Below are positions 1 to 9,510 of a DNA stretch of 23,148 nucleotides, in pieces. The notes below the pieces were generated by a model. It did not search any database. It saw only the letters and a list, made by a program, of their open reading frames with translations, and had not been told where the DNA came from. A program made the translations under genes and the position numbers. The first letter of the stretch is position 1. The number at the start of each line of letters is the position of its first letter. Source of the stretch: Entamoeba histolytica HM-1:IMSS (lineage: Eukaryota; Evosea; Mastigamoebida; Endamoebidae). The DNA lies in assembly GCF_000208925.1 (NCBI RefSeq), contig NW_001915108.1, positions 1-23,148 on the forward strand. The letters are read 5' to 3'.

Positions 1-1977
1 TATATTTATTTCTCTGTTTATATTATTTATATCATTGTATTCTTCTTATTATCTATATATTATTATATTATTCTTATTTTATGTTTTTTATGTTTATATT
101 ATTTAGATTTTCTTCTTGTTATTCTTTTATATTTAGTTGTATTAGATTATTTGAATATTCATCTTATTCATCTTTTATATTATTATCATTTATATCTACT
201 TTCATTTTATATTTATTCTCTTTTGATTTATATTAATATTAAATTTATCTTTTATACTTTGATTTTATTATTATATCATTGATTATCATTTTTTCGATTT
301 ATTTATCATTTATTCTTATTATTCTTTTGTTTTATATTCTATATCATATATTAATATCATTTTCATTTATATTTTATCACTTATTACATGTTATAATAAC
401 ATAACACATATGATTGAATATATAATAAACATCATGATGAAGTTATACATATAAATAATAAACATAAAAAAGAGTAAAATATTTTTCATTAATAAAATAT
501 TGTTAATTATTTTATACTATTGAATTAGACACTTTTTATTGAATATATCTCATTTTTACATTAAAAATACACAATTTATTTTTTCATTCTTTTCTTCTTT
601 TATTATTTATTCTATTTATTACTCTTTATCTTCTTTCTTTTTATATTCTCTATTTTCTACTTTTATTCTTTCTTCATCTTCTTCTACTTCTTAATTTATT
701 TTTATTCTTTTATATCTTTCATTCTCTTCTTTTTCTATTATTTGCTTTTTTTTCGTTGCCTATTGAAAACAACACCCACATAAATTCATGTCTTTACCTG
801 CTTATTTTATCATATTTCCTTTCTCATAACTTTTCTTTTCAGTTATCAATAAGTCATTGTACTATTGATTTATTGATAGTAAATCTTCTATACTTTCTTT
901 TAATTTTTGTTATTAAAAATATTACTTAATTCTTTTTTTGTTTCACAACTGTTCATAATAATGATATTTCTATTTATTATACAGTTTATTAATTATTATG
1001 TTTCATTATTTTTTATATAATTAAATAAATTTCATTTCTTTATTAATTATGTAATAGTCAGTTATGTAAAATAAATGGTGTTTATACTTTACTGTAACAC
1101 ATACTGTGTTGAAACCAATATTTAATAAATTTTAATTAATAAATATGATAAGATTATTTGTATTTAATAATATTAAAGTTATAAAAATGAATTTACTGTT
1201 TCTTTTTATTTTTATTGAAGTTTAATTCCAATAGAGGTATGAATTATTCTTTTTTTGAATTAAACATCATTCTTAAATTATACATGAAGTATAAATGTCA
1301 ATAGTAAACAATTAATATATCTTATTTTAATCATATTACTATTTATTCTATGTTATTTTTATTGTTCTTATACTAATGAAATAATTTATTTTATGTAACA
1401 TTTAAATAAAAGAAATGATAATTCTAACTAAGTTTATAATCAAAACATCAATAATTAAAAATTAATTTTAAATACTAGAATCTAACAGAAATAATGTAAA
1501 TAAATATTAAAAAAAGATTATCCCATAAGAATGACTTGATACTATTTCAGTATGAATTATGAAGTAATTGTGTTAATGTTATTATTAGCATAAAAATCAA
1601 TAACTTTAACGTTGAGTTTAATAACGTAGAAAAAATTATAATATTCATAAAATAAAAAAGTCATTGTTTTACAGTAAAACTACGAACAGGTAATTATTTC
1701 AGAGTTGTATAAATGAATAACATAATATTAAGTCAATAAAATCACTAAGATAAAAATAATAATGAAAAATTCCTTTAAAAATTAACAAATTTATTTTTGA
1801 ACAAAAATATCAATAAACGTTTGATAAATACTTTTTCAAATTTTTTTTTTAAATCATAATTATTTGAAATAGAAGACATTTTTTGGAAGTCAAAAAAAAA
1901 TTATAACAAACAAATAGTGTTAGCAACAAACGTTTCAATTATATTAATTTATTTCTCGTAATTGTGAATTGAATAAA
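1..1977. other. Low-complexity AT-rich gene desert
   Basis: I see no supportable gene here. The first ~950 bases are pyrimidine-rich on the plus strand (strings of TTAT, ATTCTT, TTTCAT), with T clearly exceeding A and C exceeding G. From ~960 to 1977 the DNA is ordinary A/T-rich spacer with A and T more balanced. A 9-bp perfect inverted repeat (GTTTAATTC at 1220-1228, GAATTAAAC at 1257-1265) and a 6-bp hairpin (AACACA-TAC-TGTGTT near 1096) are present. Both are short enough to be chance in DNA of this composition. No tRNA- or rRNA-like block was seen. Confidence 0.6.
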
Positions 1978-2352
1978 CTACAATAAGAATGGATAAGGAT
2001 AGTCTGAATCATCATTCTTAGTTAATATCCATTCTTTAATTCTATTAACTTTCTGAAGAAAATATAATTTATTGATTTTATCTAACGATTGTTGTGTAAG
2101 TTTTTGAGGTCCATTTAATGAGTTCTTTAGATGTTTTTGTTTTGGATTTATTAATTTACTTTTTTCAAATTTTTTAGGTTTTGTTAAAACACTCCGAACA
2201 TACTCATTCTTTTTATCTTCTGTTGAAGAACAAATAATTTGTTCTTTTGATGTTTCTTCAGTAGAAACTGGTACATCCTGATGGGTCAGTTTATCTATAA
2301 CCCTTTCCTGCTCTTGTTTTAAGATAAACTGCCCAAGTTCCATTGTCTGCAT
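1978..2352 (-). CDS. Hypothetical protein, 124 aa, Lys/Gln-rich
   Basis: I do not recognise this protein. It runs from an ATG at 2350-2352 to a TAG at 1978-1980. A second in-frame ATG three codons later (2341-2343) could also be used. It is hydrophilic and rich in K, Q and E, with no signal peptide, membrane segment or cysteine pattern. A basic stretch (residues ~57-85) is followed by a predicted helical part containing VNRIKEWIL and a terminal YPYPFLL. The body is clearly less AT-rich than the flanks, and an initiator-like plus GAAC-like sequence lies just upstream, which together support a real gene. The C-terminal W...YPYP pattern faintly recalls the first helix and loop of TALE homeodomains, but helix 3 is absent, so I give no function. 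Confidence 0.6.
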   Translation of the reverse strand: MQTMELGQFILKQEQERVIDKLTHQDVPVSTEETSKEQIICSSTEDKKNEYVRSVLTKPKKFEKSKLINPKQKHLKNSLNGPQKLTQQSLDKINKLYFLQKVNRIKEWILTKNDDSDYPYPFLL

Positions 2353-2371
2353 TTTCGTTTATGTCTGATGA

Positions 2372-2392
2372 TTAATTTTTCTCAGTTCAGTA
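2372..2392 (-). promoter_or_regulatory. Candidate GAAC + initiator promoter
   Basis: On the minus strand, AAAAATTAA (2372-2380) matches the Entamoeba initiator consensus AAAAATTCA at 8 of 9 positions. ACTGAACT directly upstream (within 2381-2392) matches the GAAC element AATGAACT at 7 of 8. The implied leader to the ATG at 2352 is ~20 nt, normal for Entamoeba. No convincing TATA-like GTATTTAAA is visible at the expected distance. Confidence 0.4.
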
Positions 2393-2657
2393 CTTCTTTT
2401 TTATTTTTTATTTGAAAAATTGAATCTCTTTTTTTCTCCTCCTTTTTTACATTAATTCTCACTTTTCTTTTCTAATTTAACAAATTTATGATTTTTGATT
2501 CAAAATAAAACTTCATTTTTTTTTAATTTTTGCATCACTTTTAATAAAATTTTCTTTTAAGTTAAGTGATTTATAATAATTTGTTGACTTTAATAAAAAT
2601 TAATTTTCTTTTAATTAAAAATAGTTATATAAAACATAAATCCAGCACAATAGTTGA

Positions 2658-4934
2658 TTAGTTTATTTTTTTAAAACGTTCGACAATTAAACTAACTTCT
2701 TTATTATAAGAAGAATATTTTGACACAAATTTCTTTTCTATCTCTGAAGATTGTTCTGTGATATTAACAGACTTTTCTTTCTTTAATTCATTTAAAAGAT
2801 TAATAAGGTTTTTGTTAAATGAATTATTCTTCTTTATCAAGAAGAATGTCAATCCAATAGTTTCAACTGTGAGTAATAAATTTCTTCTTATAAGAAGATA
2901 TTCTTCTTCTGTGAGAGTATTAAATTGAGTGTTAATCCATTTACAAATTGATTCTAATAATTCATTTCCTTCTTCAACTTTTTCTTGAACAATACAATTC
3001 ATTACTTTAATAACCATCTGATTAAGTTCTCCTTCAATATTAAAGTCTTTAAATTGATAAGGTTTTTTTGATTGTTGTAATAGAAGAAGAATTTGATTTA
3101 ATGAATAAAGTTGTTGATATTGTTGATTATTTCTTTCAATATCATAAAATGGAGAAACTAATTGAAGATGAGGTAAAGTATAAAAAGTTTCACAAAAATA
3201 AGCGTGTCTATCACAATTATCAATAAGTTCTGTTCCTATTGGTTGATACATCTCAATAATTTTTTGAATTTTATTAATACATTTTTCATGAATAAATTTA
3301 TTATTTTCAAATGAATGGATAAGAGAGTCTTGGAGTTGTCTTAACACTTCAAATATATTTACTCCAGCTTTTGTACTTGATTTTTTTAATTCCTCTTCAA
3401 ATTTAAATAAATCATTTAATTCTTCCCAATTCATTGAGTCAATAGCTTGAGTTACATTATCTTTCATATAAATAGCATGATCTTTATGAAAATTATAATA
3501 TTTTTTTATTATTGTTTCATATTTATCATTTATTCCTAATGAATAAAATATTGGAAATATATGATGTCCTAATGACTCTAATAATACATCTTTAATATCC
3601 ATTCTTTGATGCATAATTTCTTCAACTGCATCTTCTCTCATTCCAAGCATTAAATAACATTGTACTTCTAACATATGAAATTCATGTTCATCTTCATTTT
3701 TCTTTAATTCATCTTCACAAATGTTAATTGCTTTAAATAATGAATTTCTATTATGTTCTCTTTGATAGTTTTGTATTAAGTTACAAATTTCTACAATATT
3801 TTTTTCAACTGTTTCTCCTTGTATTTTTTTAATATCTTCTTCTGTAAGTTCTAAACAACATTTTAATTTTAATTGTGCATTAAACAAAGGATAATCTTTT
3901 GTTATGTCAATCATAGATAATGCAGTCTCATTATTTAACTTTGGAATAATATCAGATGCACATAATCTTAATTGTGAAAATTCTTTTAAATAATTTAATA
4001 TTTCTTGTTGAACATTTTCTTTTGTTCCAAATTGAAGTTGATATTCAATAAGAAATATAAATACTGACCTTCTCATAGTAGAACTAAATTTCATTTCTTT
4101 TCTTTTATTTATAAGCTCTAAATATTTCTTTCTATCTTCTTCTTTTAAATATTTAAGTGAATGTAATAAATAAGTGTATGCACTATAATCTTCATCTTTA
4201 AATTCATCTAAATAACTTATTACCTTATTTGGAATAAGTTCATATTGTTCACTTTTTTCTAATAATTCCATAATAACTAGATAATTTTCTCGTTGTTCAA
4301 AACGACAAAACATACCTGATGAAATACTTTCTTCAAGTAATTTAATCATTTCTTTATAATTTTTTTCTTTTTGAAGTATATCTAATAATATCATAACTTC
4401 TCCTTTCTTTTGATGTGAACGAGTTAACATCATTTTAGCCATAATTCTTGTTTTTGGATTAGATGCTAATAAGTACATTCTTAATTCAATATATTTTTCT
4501 TTATTTGGATGTTTTTTTATTAATTCACTAATAAGTGTTTGTTGTAATGAATAATCATTTTCAATTTGTGCAATAAAGAAACGGTCTTTAATTCTATCAT
4601 CATTATTTTTATCTTTCTCATAAAAAATTTTAACTGCTTGAACATATCCATCAATATTTTTACTTGCTCTATATCCATATAATATCCAATTCATTGTTAT
4701 TGGTGTAATAACATCTTCTTTTATTAAAGAGTTATTGATTTCATCAGCTTTTTCTAATTGTCCTGTATATGCTAATCCATATGCTTTCATTGCTTTCCAA
4801 AATTGGTTATTTGGTTTTTTCTTTAATTGTCTATCAACATCTCTTAGCATTGTTTTAAAATTACCTTCACGAATCATATCAATCATAGCATTAATTTTAT
4901 TATCATCAGGAATTTTATGAATTGGATCGTTCAT
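2658..4934 (-). CDS. NAA25: NatB N-acetyltransferase auxiliary subunit (NAA25/MDM20-like)
   Basis: This is a likely 758-aa auxiliary subunit of NatB, the complex that acetylates nascent N-termini beginning Met-Asp, Met-Glu, Met-Asn or Met-Gln. The catalytic NAA20 partner is not in this window. I chose the ATG at 4932-4934 because the open frame upstream of it has only a TTG. The first ~65 residues (basic helix with LRDVDRQLKKKP, then KAMKAYGLAYTGQLEKADE) follow the N-terminal TPR pattern of NAA25, where human has QADKLLKKH then KAIGLQRTGKQEEA. The rest is an all-helical, TPR/HAT-like solenoid, as in MDM20, slightly shorter than the ~970-residue human protein. There is no membrane segment. The call rests on the N-terminal pattern, overall length and fold type. 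Another TPR scaffold is possible but less likely. Confidence 0.75.
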   Translation of the reverse strand: MNDPIHKIPDDNKINAMIDMIREGNFKTMLRDVDRQLKKKPNNQFWKAMKAYGLAYTGQLEKADEINNSLIKEDVITPITMNWILYGYRASKNIDGYVQAVKIFYEKDKNNDDRIKDRFFIAQIENDYSLQQTLISELIKKHPNKEKYIELRMYLLASNPKTRIMAKMMLTRSHQKKGEVMILLDILQKEKNYKEMIKLLEESISSGMFCRFEQRENYLVIMELLEKSEQYELIPNKVISYLDEFKDEDYSAYTYLLHSLKYLKEEDRKKYLELINKRKEMKFSSTMRRSVFIFLIEYQLQFGTKENVQQEILNYLKEFSQLRLCASDIIPKLNNETALSMIDITKDYPLFNAQLKLKCCLELTEEDIKKIQGETVEKNIVEICNLIQNYQREHNRNSLFKAINICEDELKKNEDEHEFHMLEVQCYLMLGMREDAVEEIMHQRMDIKDVLLESLGHHIFPIFYSLGINDKYETIIKKYYNFHKDHAIYMKDNVTQAIDSMNWEELNDLFKFEEELKKSSTKAGVNIFEVLRQLQDSLIHSFENNKFIHEKCINKIQKIIEMYQPIGTELIDNCDRHAYFCETFYTLPHLQLVSPFYDIERNNQQYQQLYSLNQILLLLQQSKKPYQFKDFNIEGELNQMVIKVMNCIVQEKVEEGNELLESICKWINTQFNTLTEEEYLLIRRNLLLTVETIGLTFFLIKKNNSFNKNLINLLNELKKEKSVNITEQSSEIEKKFVSKYSSYNKEVSLIVERFKKIN

Positions 4935-4942
4935 TAACTTTT

Positions 4943-4989
4943 TTAGTTTTTGATTATTTCTTTCTATTATCAAATCTCTTTTTAAACTT
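4943..4989 (-). promoter_or_regulatory. Candidate TATA-like + initiator promoter for the NAA25-like gene
   Basis: On the minus strand a TATA-like AGTTTAAAAAG (4979-4989) lies ~30 bp upstream of AAAAACTAA (4943-4951), which resembles the Entamoeba initiator AAAAATTCA. The ATG at 4934 would then have a ~10-15-nt leader. The spacing supports both the promoter call and the choice of this ATG. Confidence 0.45.
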
Positions 4990-5145
4990 TTCTTTATTTT
5001 ACTATACTTATAATTTCTTGTATTATTAAATTTCTTATTTTTAATAAATATAACTTTTTATGATTAAATAATAATAATGTATAATTTCTTATTAATATAT
5101 TAAAAATAATCATAAAATATTAATTAAATCAAAAGATTGAATTGC

Positions 5146-5944
5146 TTATGACATCTCAGCCATCTCTTCATCTGGTATATCTTCATTATTCTTTTTATGA
5201 TTACGACAAGTAAGTCTTATTTCACCTGCCTTTGGACTAAAAAGACTTTCAAATTTTGAAAAATATCCTATGCAAGCAGATAATATACCAATAATTGAAC
5301 CTGCAAGAACATCACTGAAGTTATGGTAATAGTCCCTTGTTCTAGTTAACACAATAATTCCTGCAAGAAACATAGGAATAATCACTGGAATCACTATTCA
5401 TAAATAAATAAAGATTTTTATTTTTTTATATAAACAAACTTCTCCATAACTCTGGTCTATCACTAAATATACGCAACTCACCTGCAATATATAATGAAAG
5501 ATAAGTATATCCACAAAATGATGCAGCAGAATGTCCAGATGGGAAACTCTTCCATGCATCTTTTTCTTTTCCTTGTGCAACTAAAGCATACATATTAGGA
5601 CGTGGTCTACCAGCATATATTTTTCCACCTTGAACAAACATTAACCATGTAGTTACTGAAGCACCTAATCCTATAAAAGTAAATATAGTATGTTTAAAAC
5701 TTAATCTTTTTATTTGGAATGCAATTATTATTAGAATAGTAGAAGCATAAATAACAATACCAGCAACAGCTTCACTAAACGTAGAGTCTCTATAAGGATA
5801 TAACACATTTACATTATTCTCTCCGCCTGGGACTTCCATATGAAATCCATCAATAAAAGTTAATACAGCAGCAACAGCTCCAGTAACTATAATATATATA
5901 ATATCTCCTCCAATTTGAAATAAGATGTTTAAAACTTTATTCAT
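5146..5944 (-). CDS. PAP2-family lipid phosphate phosphatase, two exons
   Basis: This is an integral-membrane lipid phosphatase of the PAP2/LPP (DPP1-like) family, expected to dephosphorylate phosphatidate, lyso-phosphatidate or related lipid phosphates. The coding parts are complement(5440-5944) and complement(5146-5393), giving 250 residues. All three PAP2 signature motifs are present: K-x6-RP as KIYAGRPRP, PSGH as FPSGHSAAS, and R-x5-H-x3-D as RTRDYYHNFSDVLAG. The first two lie in exon 1 and the third in exon 2, so only the spliced message encodes a complete active site. Hydrophobic segments flank the motifs (about residues 8-30, 60-78, 85-105, 145-160, 170-180, 190-210), consistent with six membrane spans. 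The C-terminal ~40 residues are hydrophilic, ending with an acidic tail. The physiological substrate cannot be deduced. Confidence 0.92.
5394..5439 (-). other. Spliceosomal intron (46 nt) in the PAP2 gene
   Basis: Read on the minus strand, the intron begins GTTTGTTTATA and ends ATGAATAG, matching the usual Entamoeba 5' site GTTTGT and 3' TAG. Removing it joins ...TGG AGA A to TG ATT CCA, making codon ATG and restoring one frame through to the third PAP2 motif. Without splicing, translation stops at a TAA six bases after the GTTTGT. Confidence 0.93.
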
Positions 5945-6994
5945 TGCAACTAGTAAAAAAACTTTTTATAAAGAAATTTTAGTTTTCATATTCATTTTCT
6001 TCTCAAAAGGAGCTTACTAAGTTAAGAAAGTCTTAGATATAAAAAACAACACTTAATAAAGTTGATACATAAATTGGGTTATTTTGGTAGTTTGAAAAAT
6101 ACAAAATAATTATAGATAAATTTTTACTTAACTTATATAATTTTGATAAAAAATAACTGTTTTAACAAATGGATTTCTAAAAAAAGTCACATATTTCTTT
6201 ATAAGTTTCTGTTATAAATAATAAAAAATGTTATACTTCTTAATAAATAAATATTTAATTTTTTGTTGAATCTAAATTAATAATGAAAATTTTCTTACAA
6301 AAATAATGATTGTGTCAGATTCATTAGACATTCTTTTACAAACCATTGTTTTAATGACGTTTCTTATTCCAATTTTTCAAGTAATAACTTCAGTACTATA
6401 ATTATTAATACTCTACCTCAATACTACCACATACTTTTTTTTTTATCTCTTTTCACTATGAAAAATGAATTTTGGAGCTTCACTAAAATATATTTTATAT
6501 AATTTATTATAACTATTCTAATTAAATGTTAATAATAGTTTATTATATTCACAAACTACGTTTTATTCTTCAATATATTTATATAAATATGGTGGTTAAG
6601 ATAATTATTTAAAGTTTATACTATTAAATAAATTTAGGTAATTAATATATGTTATATAAAATTTTATGAATACTCACTCTTGACTACATAATCCTCTGAT
6701 TATAACTCCTTAAATCAATAAATTATTTTTTTCTTCATTGACTATTAAATAGTATTTAGTTAAATGATGAAATTTTTTTTAAATTTCAGTCTTTTGTTTC
6801 AATTGAATAACTCAATAGTTCTTTAAGATAATTTGAGTCTTTACATTTAATTATAATAAAATCCCTTAAACAACTAAAATAATTCAATAACAACTAAATT
6901 AACCTTCTTCTTTAGGTACTCAGACGACGTTCTGTTTTAATAAGATGAAAATTAGTTTAATTAATGTTTTTTTTTATTTCATTTAGAATTTTTG
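5945..6994. other. Intergenic AT-rich spacer
   Basis: No convincing gene. A 31-codon plus-strand frame (6306-6401) encodes one hydrophobic helix but has no supporting promoter or composition. An orphan TATA-like TTATTTAAAG occurs on the plus strand at 6605-6614 with no gene downstream. A short patch of higher GC (6915-6935, including CAGACGACGTTCTG) stands out but has no recognised RNA structure. Confidence 0.5.
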
Positions 6995-7207
6995 TTAATT
7001 TAAAGTGAAATAGTGTGGTGGAAGAGGGGATATTGGTCTTCTTGTTGGCTTAGAAAACTCTTGATACTTCTTTTCATTAAATGGTTGAAATTGATCTTTT
7101 GGAACAGGTTGTGGAACACTTGGTTTAAAATAAATTGCATAACACTGTTGTCTCGGTTGTTGTGTCTTTTTATTATTTCTACGTCTTTCTCCAGCAGGTG
7201 AATTCAT
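6995..7207 (-). CDS. Hypothetical proline-rich protein, 70 aa
   Basis: I do not recognise this small basic protein. It starts at the ATG at 7205-7207 (MNSPAGERRRNNKKTQQP) and ends at TAA 6995-6997. The N-terminal 20 residues are Arg/Lys/Gln-rich. The remainder is spaced with prolines (KPSVPQPVPKDQFQPF, RRPISPLPPHYF), so it is probably unstructured. Codons such as CCA, CCT, GGA and CAA make it far less AT-rich than its flanks, which is the main reason to call it coding. It has one cysteine, no membrane segment and no known domain. It lies alone between the PAP2 gene and a decayed retrotransposon. An overlapping plus-strand open frame is its shadow. Confidence 0.55.
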   Translation of the reverse strand: MNSPAGERRRNNKKTQQPRQQCYAIYFKPSVPQPVPKDQFQPFNEKKYQEFSKPTRRPISPLPPHYFTLN

Positions 7208-7552
7208 GAAGTTTCCTCGTTTTGTTTTTTAAGTTTTTCCTTTTTTGAGATTTATTTTATTTTTATTTTTAGATTATTAATGATTTTATTATTTTAGTTA
7301 TTTTCTAGTAATGTTATATATATTAAAAATATAATACCAAGAATTCTCAATTCTGTTAATATAAAAATATTCAAAAAAAGAGTTTGTGAATGATAAAAAA
7401 CTTAAGAAATAATTGTGTCAGTAAGTATAAAAGTGTGAAAATTACTATTGTTAATAACTCTCTTCACTAATAAAATAATTGAAATTATGAAATATATAAC
7501 ATAATAAGCAATTAAATAAGTATTAATAGAACTAGATTCTATTGTTAATGAC
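7208..7552. other. Intergenic spacer
   Basis: AT-rich DNA with no gene. It lies downstream (3' side) of the retrotransposon relic and upstream of the 70-aa gene. It holds one arm of a 16-nt imperfect direct repeat (see the repeat entry). Confidence 0.5.
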
Positions 7553-7554
7553 TC
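7445..7554. repeat. 16-nt imperfect direct repeat at the 3' edge of the retrotransposon relic
   Basis: CTATTGTTAATAACTC (7445-7460) recurs as CTATTGTTAATGACTC (7539-7554), a 15/16 match 94 bp apart. The second copy overlaps the stop codon that ends the readable endonuclease-like frame. It could be a small local duplication, an element-end repeat, or chance. Confidence 0.35.
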
Positions 7555-8373
7555 AGGGGAGACTAATCACATCCTTGAGTCTTTTTTCTAGCAGTTTTAC
7601 GGAGTATGTTTGGTTATGATAAAGGCAGTATTCCATGACATCAATCATGTTTTTTATGACAAGGTTTTTTACTTCTTTCTCGATGTCAATTTCATTTTTT
7701 AATTCTTTAATTAATCTATTACTTGAATTATTTATTAATCCATTAATTGAAATTATTACTGGAATTATTCTGACATCTTTTAACTTTTCTATTTTCATTA
7801 GAATATTCTTTAATTCATTATACTTATTTCTTTTCTTCAAATAGGCTCCATTAATATTGTGATCAGCCACAATAGTCATATCAAATATTAGAACAGTTTT
7901 ATTCTTTTTATCTAATATATATGTCTGGTATTTTGTGGTATTGTCATTCACTTTTAAGTATTATTTGTTCAATATCATAGTAATGTCTTTATATTGAACA
8001 TTGTTTCATATGGGGATTTTTATATTGAATATTTCCTGTATATTTTCTTATTAATCAATGTTATTATGCCAATATTGTCATGGTTTTCTATTTGTGATTT
8101 ATTATGATAAATACAAGATAGTAGAATATGTTCTACTGTAGCTATATTGTCTTTACAAAGTGTTGAGTATTTCAATCTTTCATTTTTCATTATTTTTGCT
8201 TTCCTATACACACAAAATATTGCTCCATCTTGCATTTTAGTTAAATGTAGAAATGCATTCTTTTTAATATTGAATGACTTCCATGCTTTCACTGTAATAG
8301 TTTTATCTACTCATTTTGACTCAATCCATCTTCTAAAATGTCACTTATTTGATGACACTTCCATTTTTTGGTG
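7553..8373 (-). pseudogene. LINE ORF2 C-terminal endonuclease region, frameshifted
   Basis: At least four breaks interrupt one ancestral frame. A frameshift near 8310 separates ...DGLSQNE from VDKTITVKAWKSFNIKK. A further frame change near 8025 follows IYRKYSI. An in-frame TAA lies at ~7989-7991. Another frameshift near 7952 precedes NDNTTKYQTYILDKKNK. In order, the pieces are a pre-knuckle helix with MQDGAIFC, a degraded CCHC knuckle (LCKDNIATVEHILLSC; the expected first Cys is Ser), a linker, then the endonuclease core. Where functional elements have a (K/R)PD motif this copy reads KYQT, so the first catalytic Asp is gone. The later Asp in IFDMTI remains. The two largest uninterrupted pieces are 8020-8292 and 7553-7951; the latter begins with GTG, not ATG. 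No functional protein is expected. Confidence 0.78.
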
Positions 8374-8672
8374 TATTTGTCATTAATTTCTTTATTTCTA
8401 CTACTACTTCTTTTTCTTTTTTATTTTCTATCCCTTCATTTATTATTTCTTCTATTTTTGTTTCATTTATTTTATGAATTATTGTTTTTAATTCTATTCC
8501 ATATTCCTTTCTTACTGTACCATCTATCTAATATGTTATTTCTTATTTCACTTTCTCTGGTACAGTAGTACATTACTGTTCTTACTAATTCAATAACACA
8601 TTCATCATTTATATTTATTAATCATTCATTTCTTCTATAATGACATACAGTTGATCTTTGGAGTTGAATCAT
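7553..8672 (-). mobile_element. Decayed non-LTR (LINE, R4-like) retrotransposon fragment
   Basis: The minus strand carries the broken C-terminal part of a LINE protein of the type with a restriction-like endonuclease, as in Entamoeba LINEs and other R4/R2-group elements. Reading across frames from ~8672 down to 7553 gives an open but unrecognised stretch (~8672-8400), a KKWKCHQ segment (~8370-8330), a zinc-knuckle-like region, and a C-terminal block with FDMTIVADHNI and VRIIPVIISINGLI. The last block is characteristic of these elements. The reverse transcriptase itself is not recognisable, so this is a 5'-truncated or deeply eroded copy. Element boundaries and target-site duplications could not be fixed. 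The upstream ~300 bases are assigned with lower confidence. Confidence 0.7.
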
Positions 8673-9510
8673 TGTACTAAACAAAAAACAAATAAAAATA
8701 ATAAAAATGATAGTATGCAAATAATAAAAATTCAAAAAGATGAAAAAATGTCAATCATCACAAAACAGCATGAAAATATAGATTATTAGATAATTTTTAT
8801 TCATTTCATTGTATTATCACCATCATCTTTTTTTAACAGACAAAGCACTAAACTAAAACATATGAAAATTATTAATTTCTTTTTTTGTTTTTTTAACTCT
8901 TCAATGACAATAGCACTTTCTTTTTTGGTATATTTTAATTAATAGAGATTAGATATTAATAGTTTTTGTTCCAACAAGAATCAAAATAAATAGAAAATTT
9001 GTGTGGAAATGCAAAATAAAATTTGAATGACATTGAAAAATTAGTCTTTGAATTGCTTATTCATCTGGTTCTTTAAACAAAAGGGATTATTAATTATTGT
9101 CAACCCAAATAATCTTGTTTCATGCTTTGGTTTAATTTATGTATATGACTAACTTCAAAAAAATCTGTAATACCAACACAATCATAAGAGTGTTAAGATC
9201 AATACTTTTTAAATTTCAGAGAACAAAGAACCAATAGTCTAACTTTTTTAATTATTGTTTTTCTTTTTATGGTCAAGAAAAGAAACAAAGAAAAGTTTAG
9301 CAAATAGCTTGTAAGGAGTTTTAATAAAACTAATAGAAGTATTGAATTAAAGAAAAAGATTTAATTTAATGAATGAATAGAAAGTATTTGAAAGATTTAT
9401 TATATAAAAATTCTGTTGTACTTTTTCAAAAAGAAATAACAAAAATAGAATTTCAGTGAAAGAATAGAAAAACAAACCCTAGTTTTTTAAATTCTTAAAA
9501 CAAGAAGTAC
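8673..9510. other. Intergenic spacer upstream of the helicase gene
   Basis: AT-rich, with no gene seen. It separates the retrotransposon relic from the helicase gene, and its last ~130 bases hold the candidate helicase promoter. Two GAAC tetranucleotides occur at 9221-9233 (GAGAACAAAGAACC), further upstream than usual for the GAAC element. Confidence 0.5.
9384..9414 (+). promoter_or_regulatory. Candidate TATA-like + initiator promoter for the helicase gene
   Basis: GTATTTGAAAG (9384-9394) differs by one base from the Entamoeba TATA-like GTATTTAAAG. AAAAATTCT (9406-9414) matches the initiator AAAAATTCA at 8 of 9 positions, beginning 22 bp downstream of the TATA start. No ATG occurs between here and 9511. 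The implied ~100-nt leader is long for Entamoeba, so a second start closer to the gene (AAATTC near 9489) remains possible. Confidence 0.4.

Noticed and set aside
1978..2060. TALE homeodomain-like ending of the 124-aa protein (W...YPYP)
   Set aside because: The distance from Trp to PYP is three residues too long, and no DNA-recognition helix (WFxNxR) was found downstream on the minus strand, even allowing a short intron.
8147..8568. Plus-strand hydrophobic open frames opposite the retrotransposon relic
   Set aside because: They are the antisense of readable LINE-like minus-strand sequence. Their Phe/Leu-rich composition comes from the Lys/Glu-rich opposite strand.
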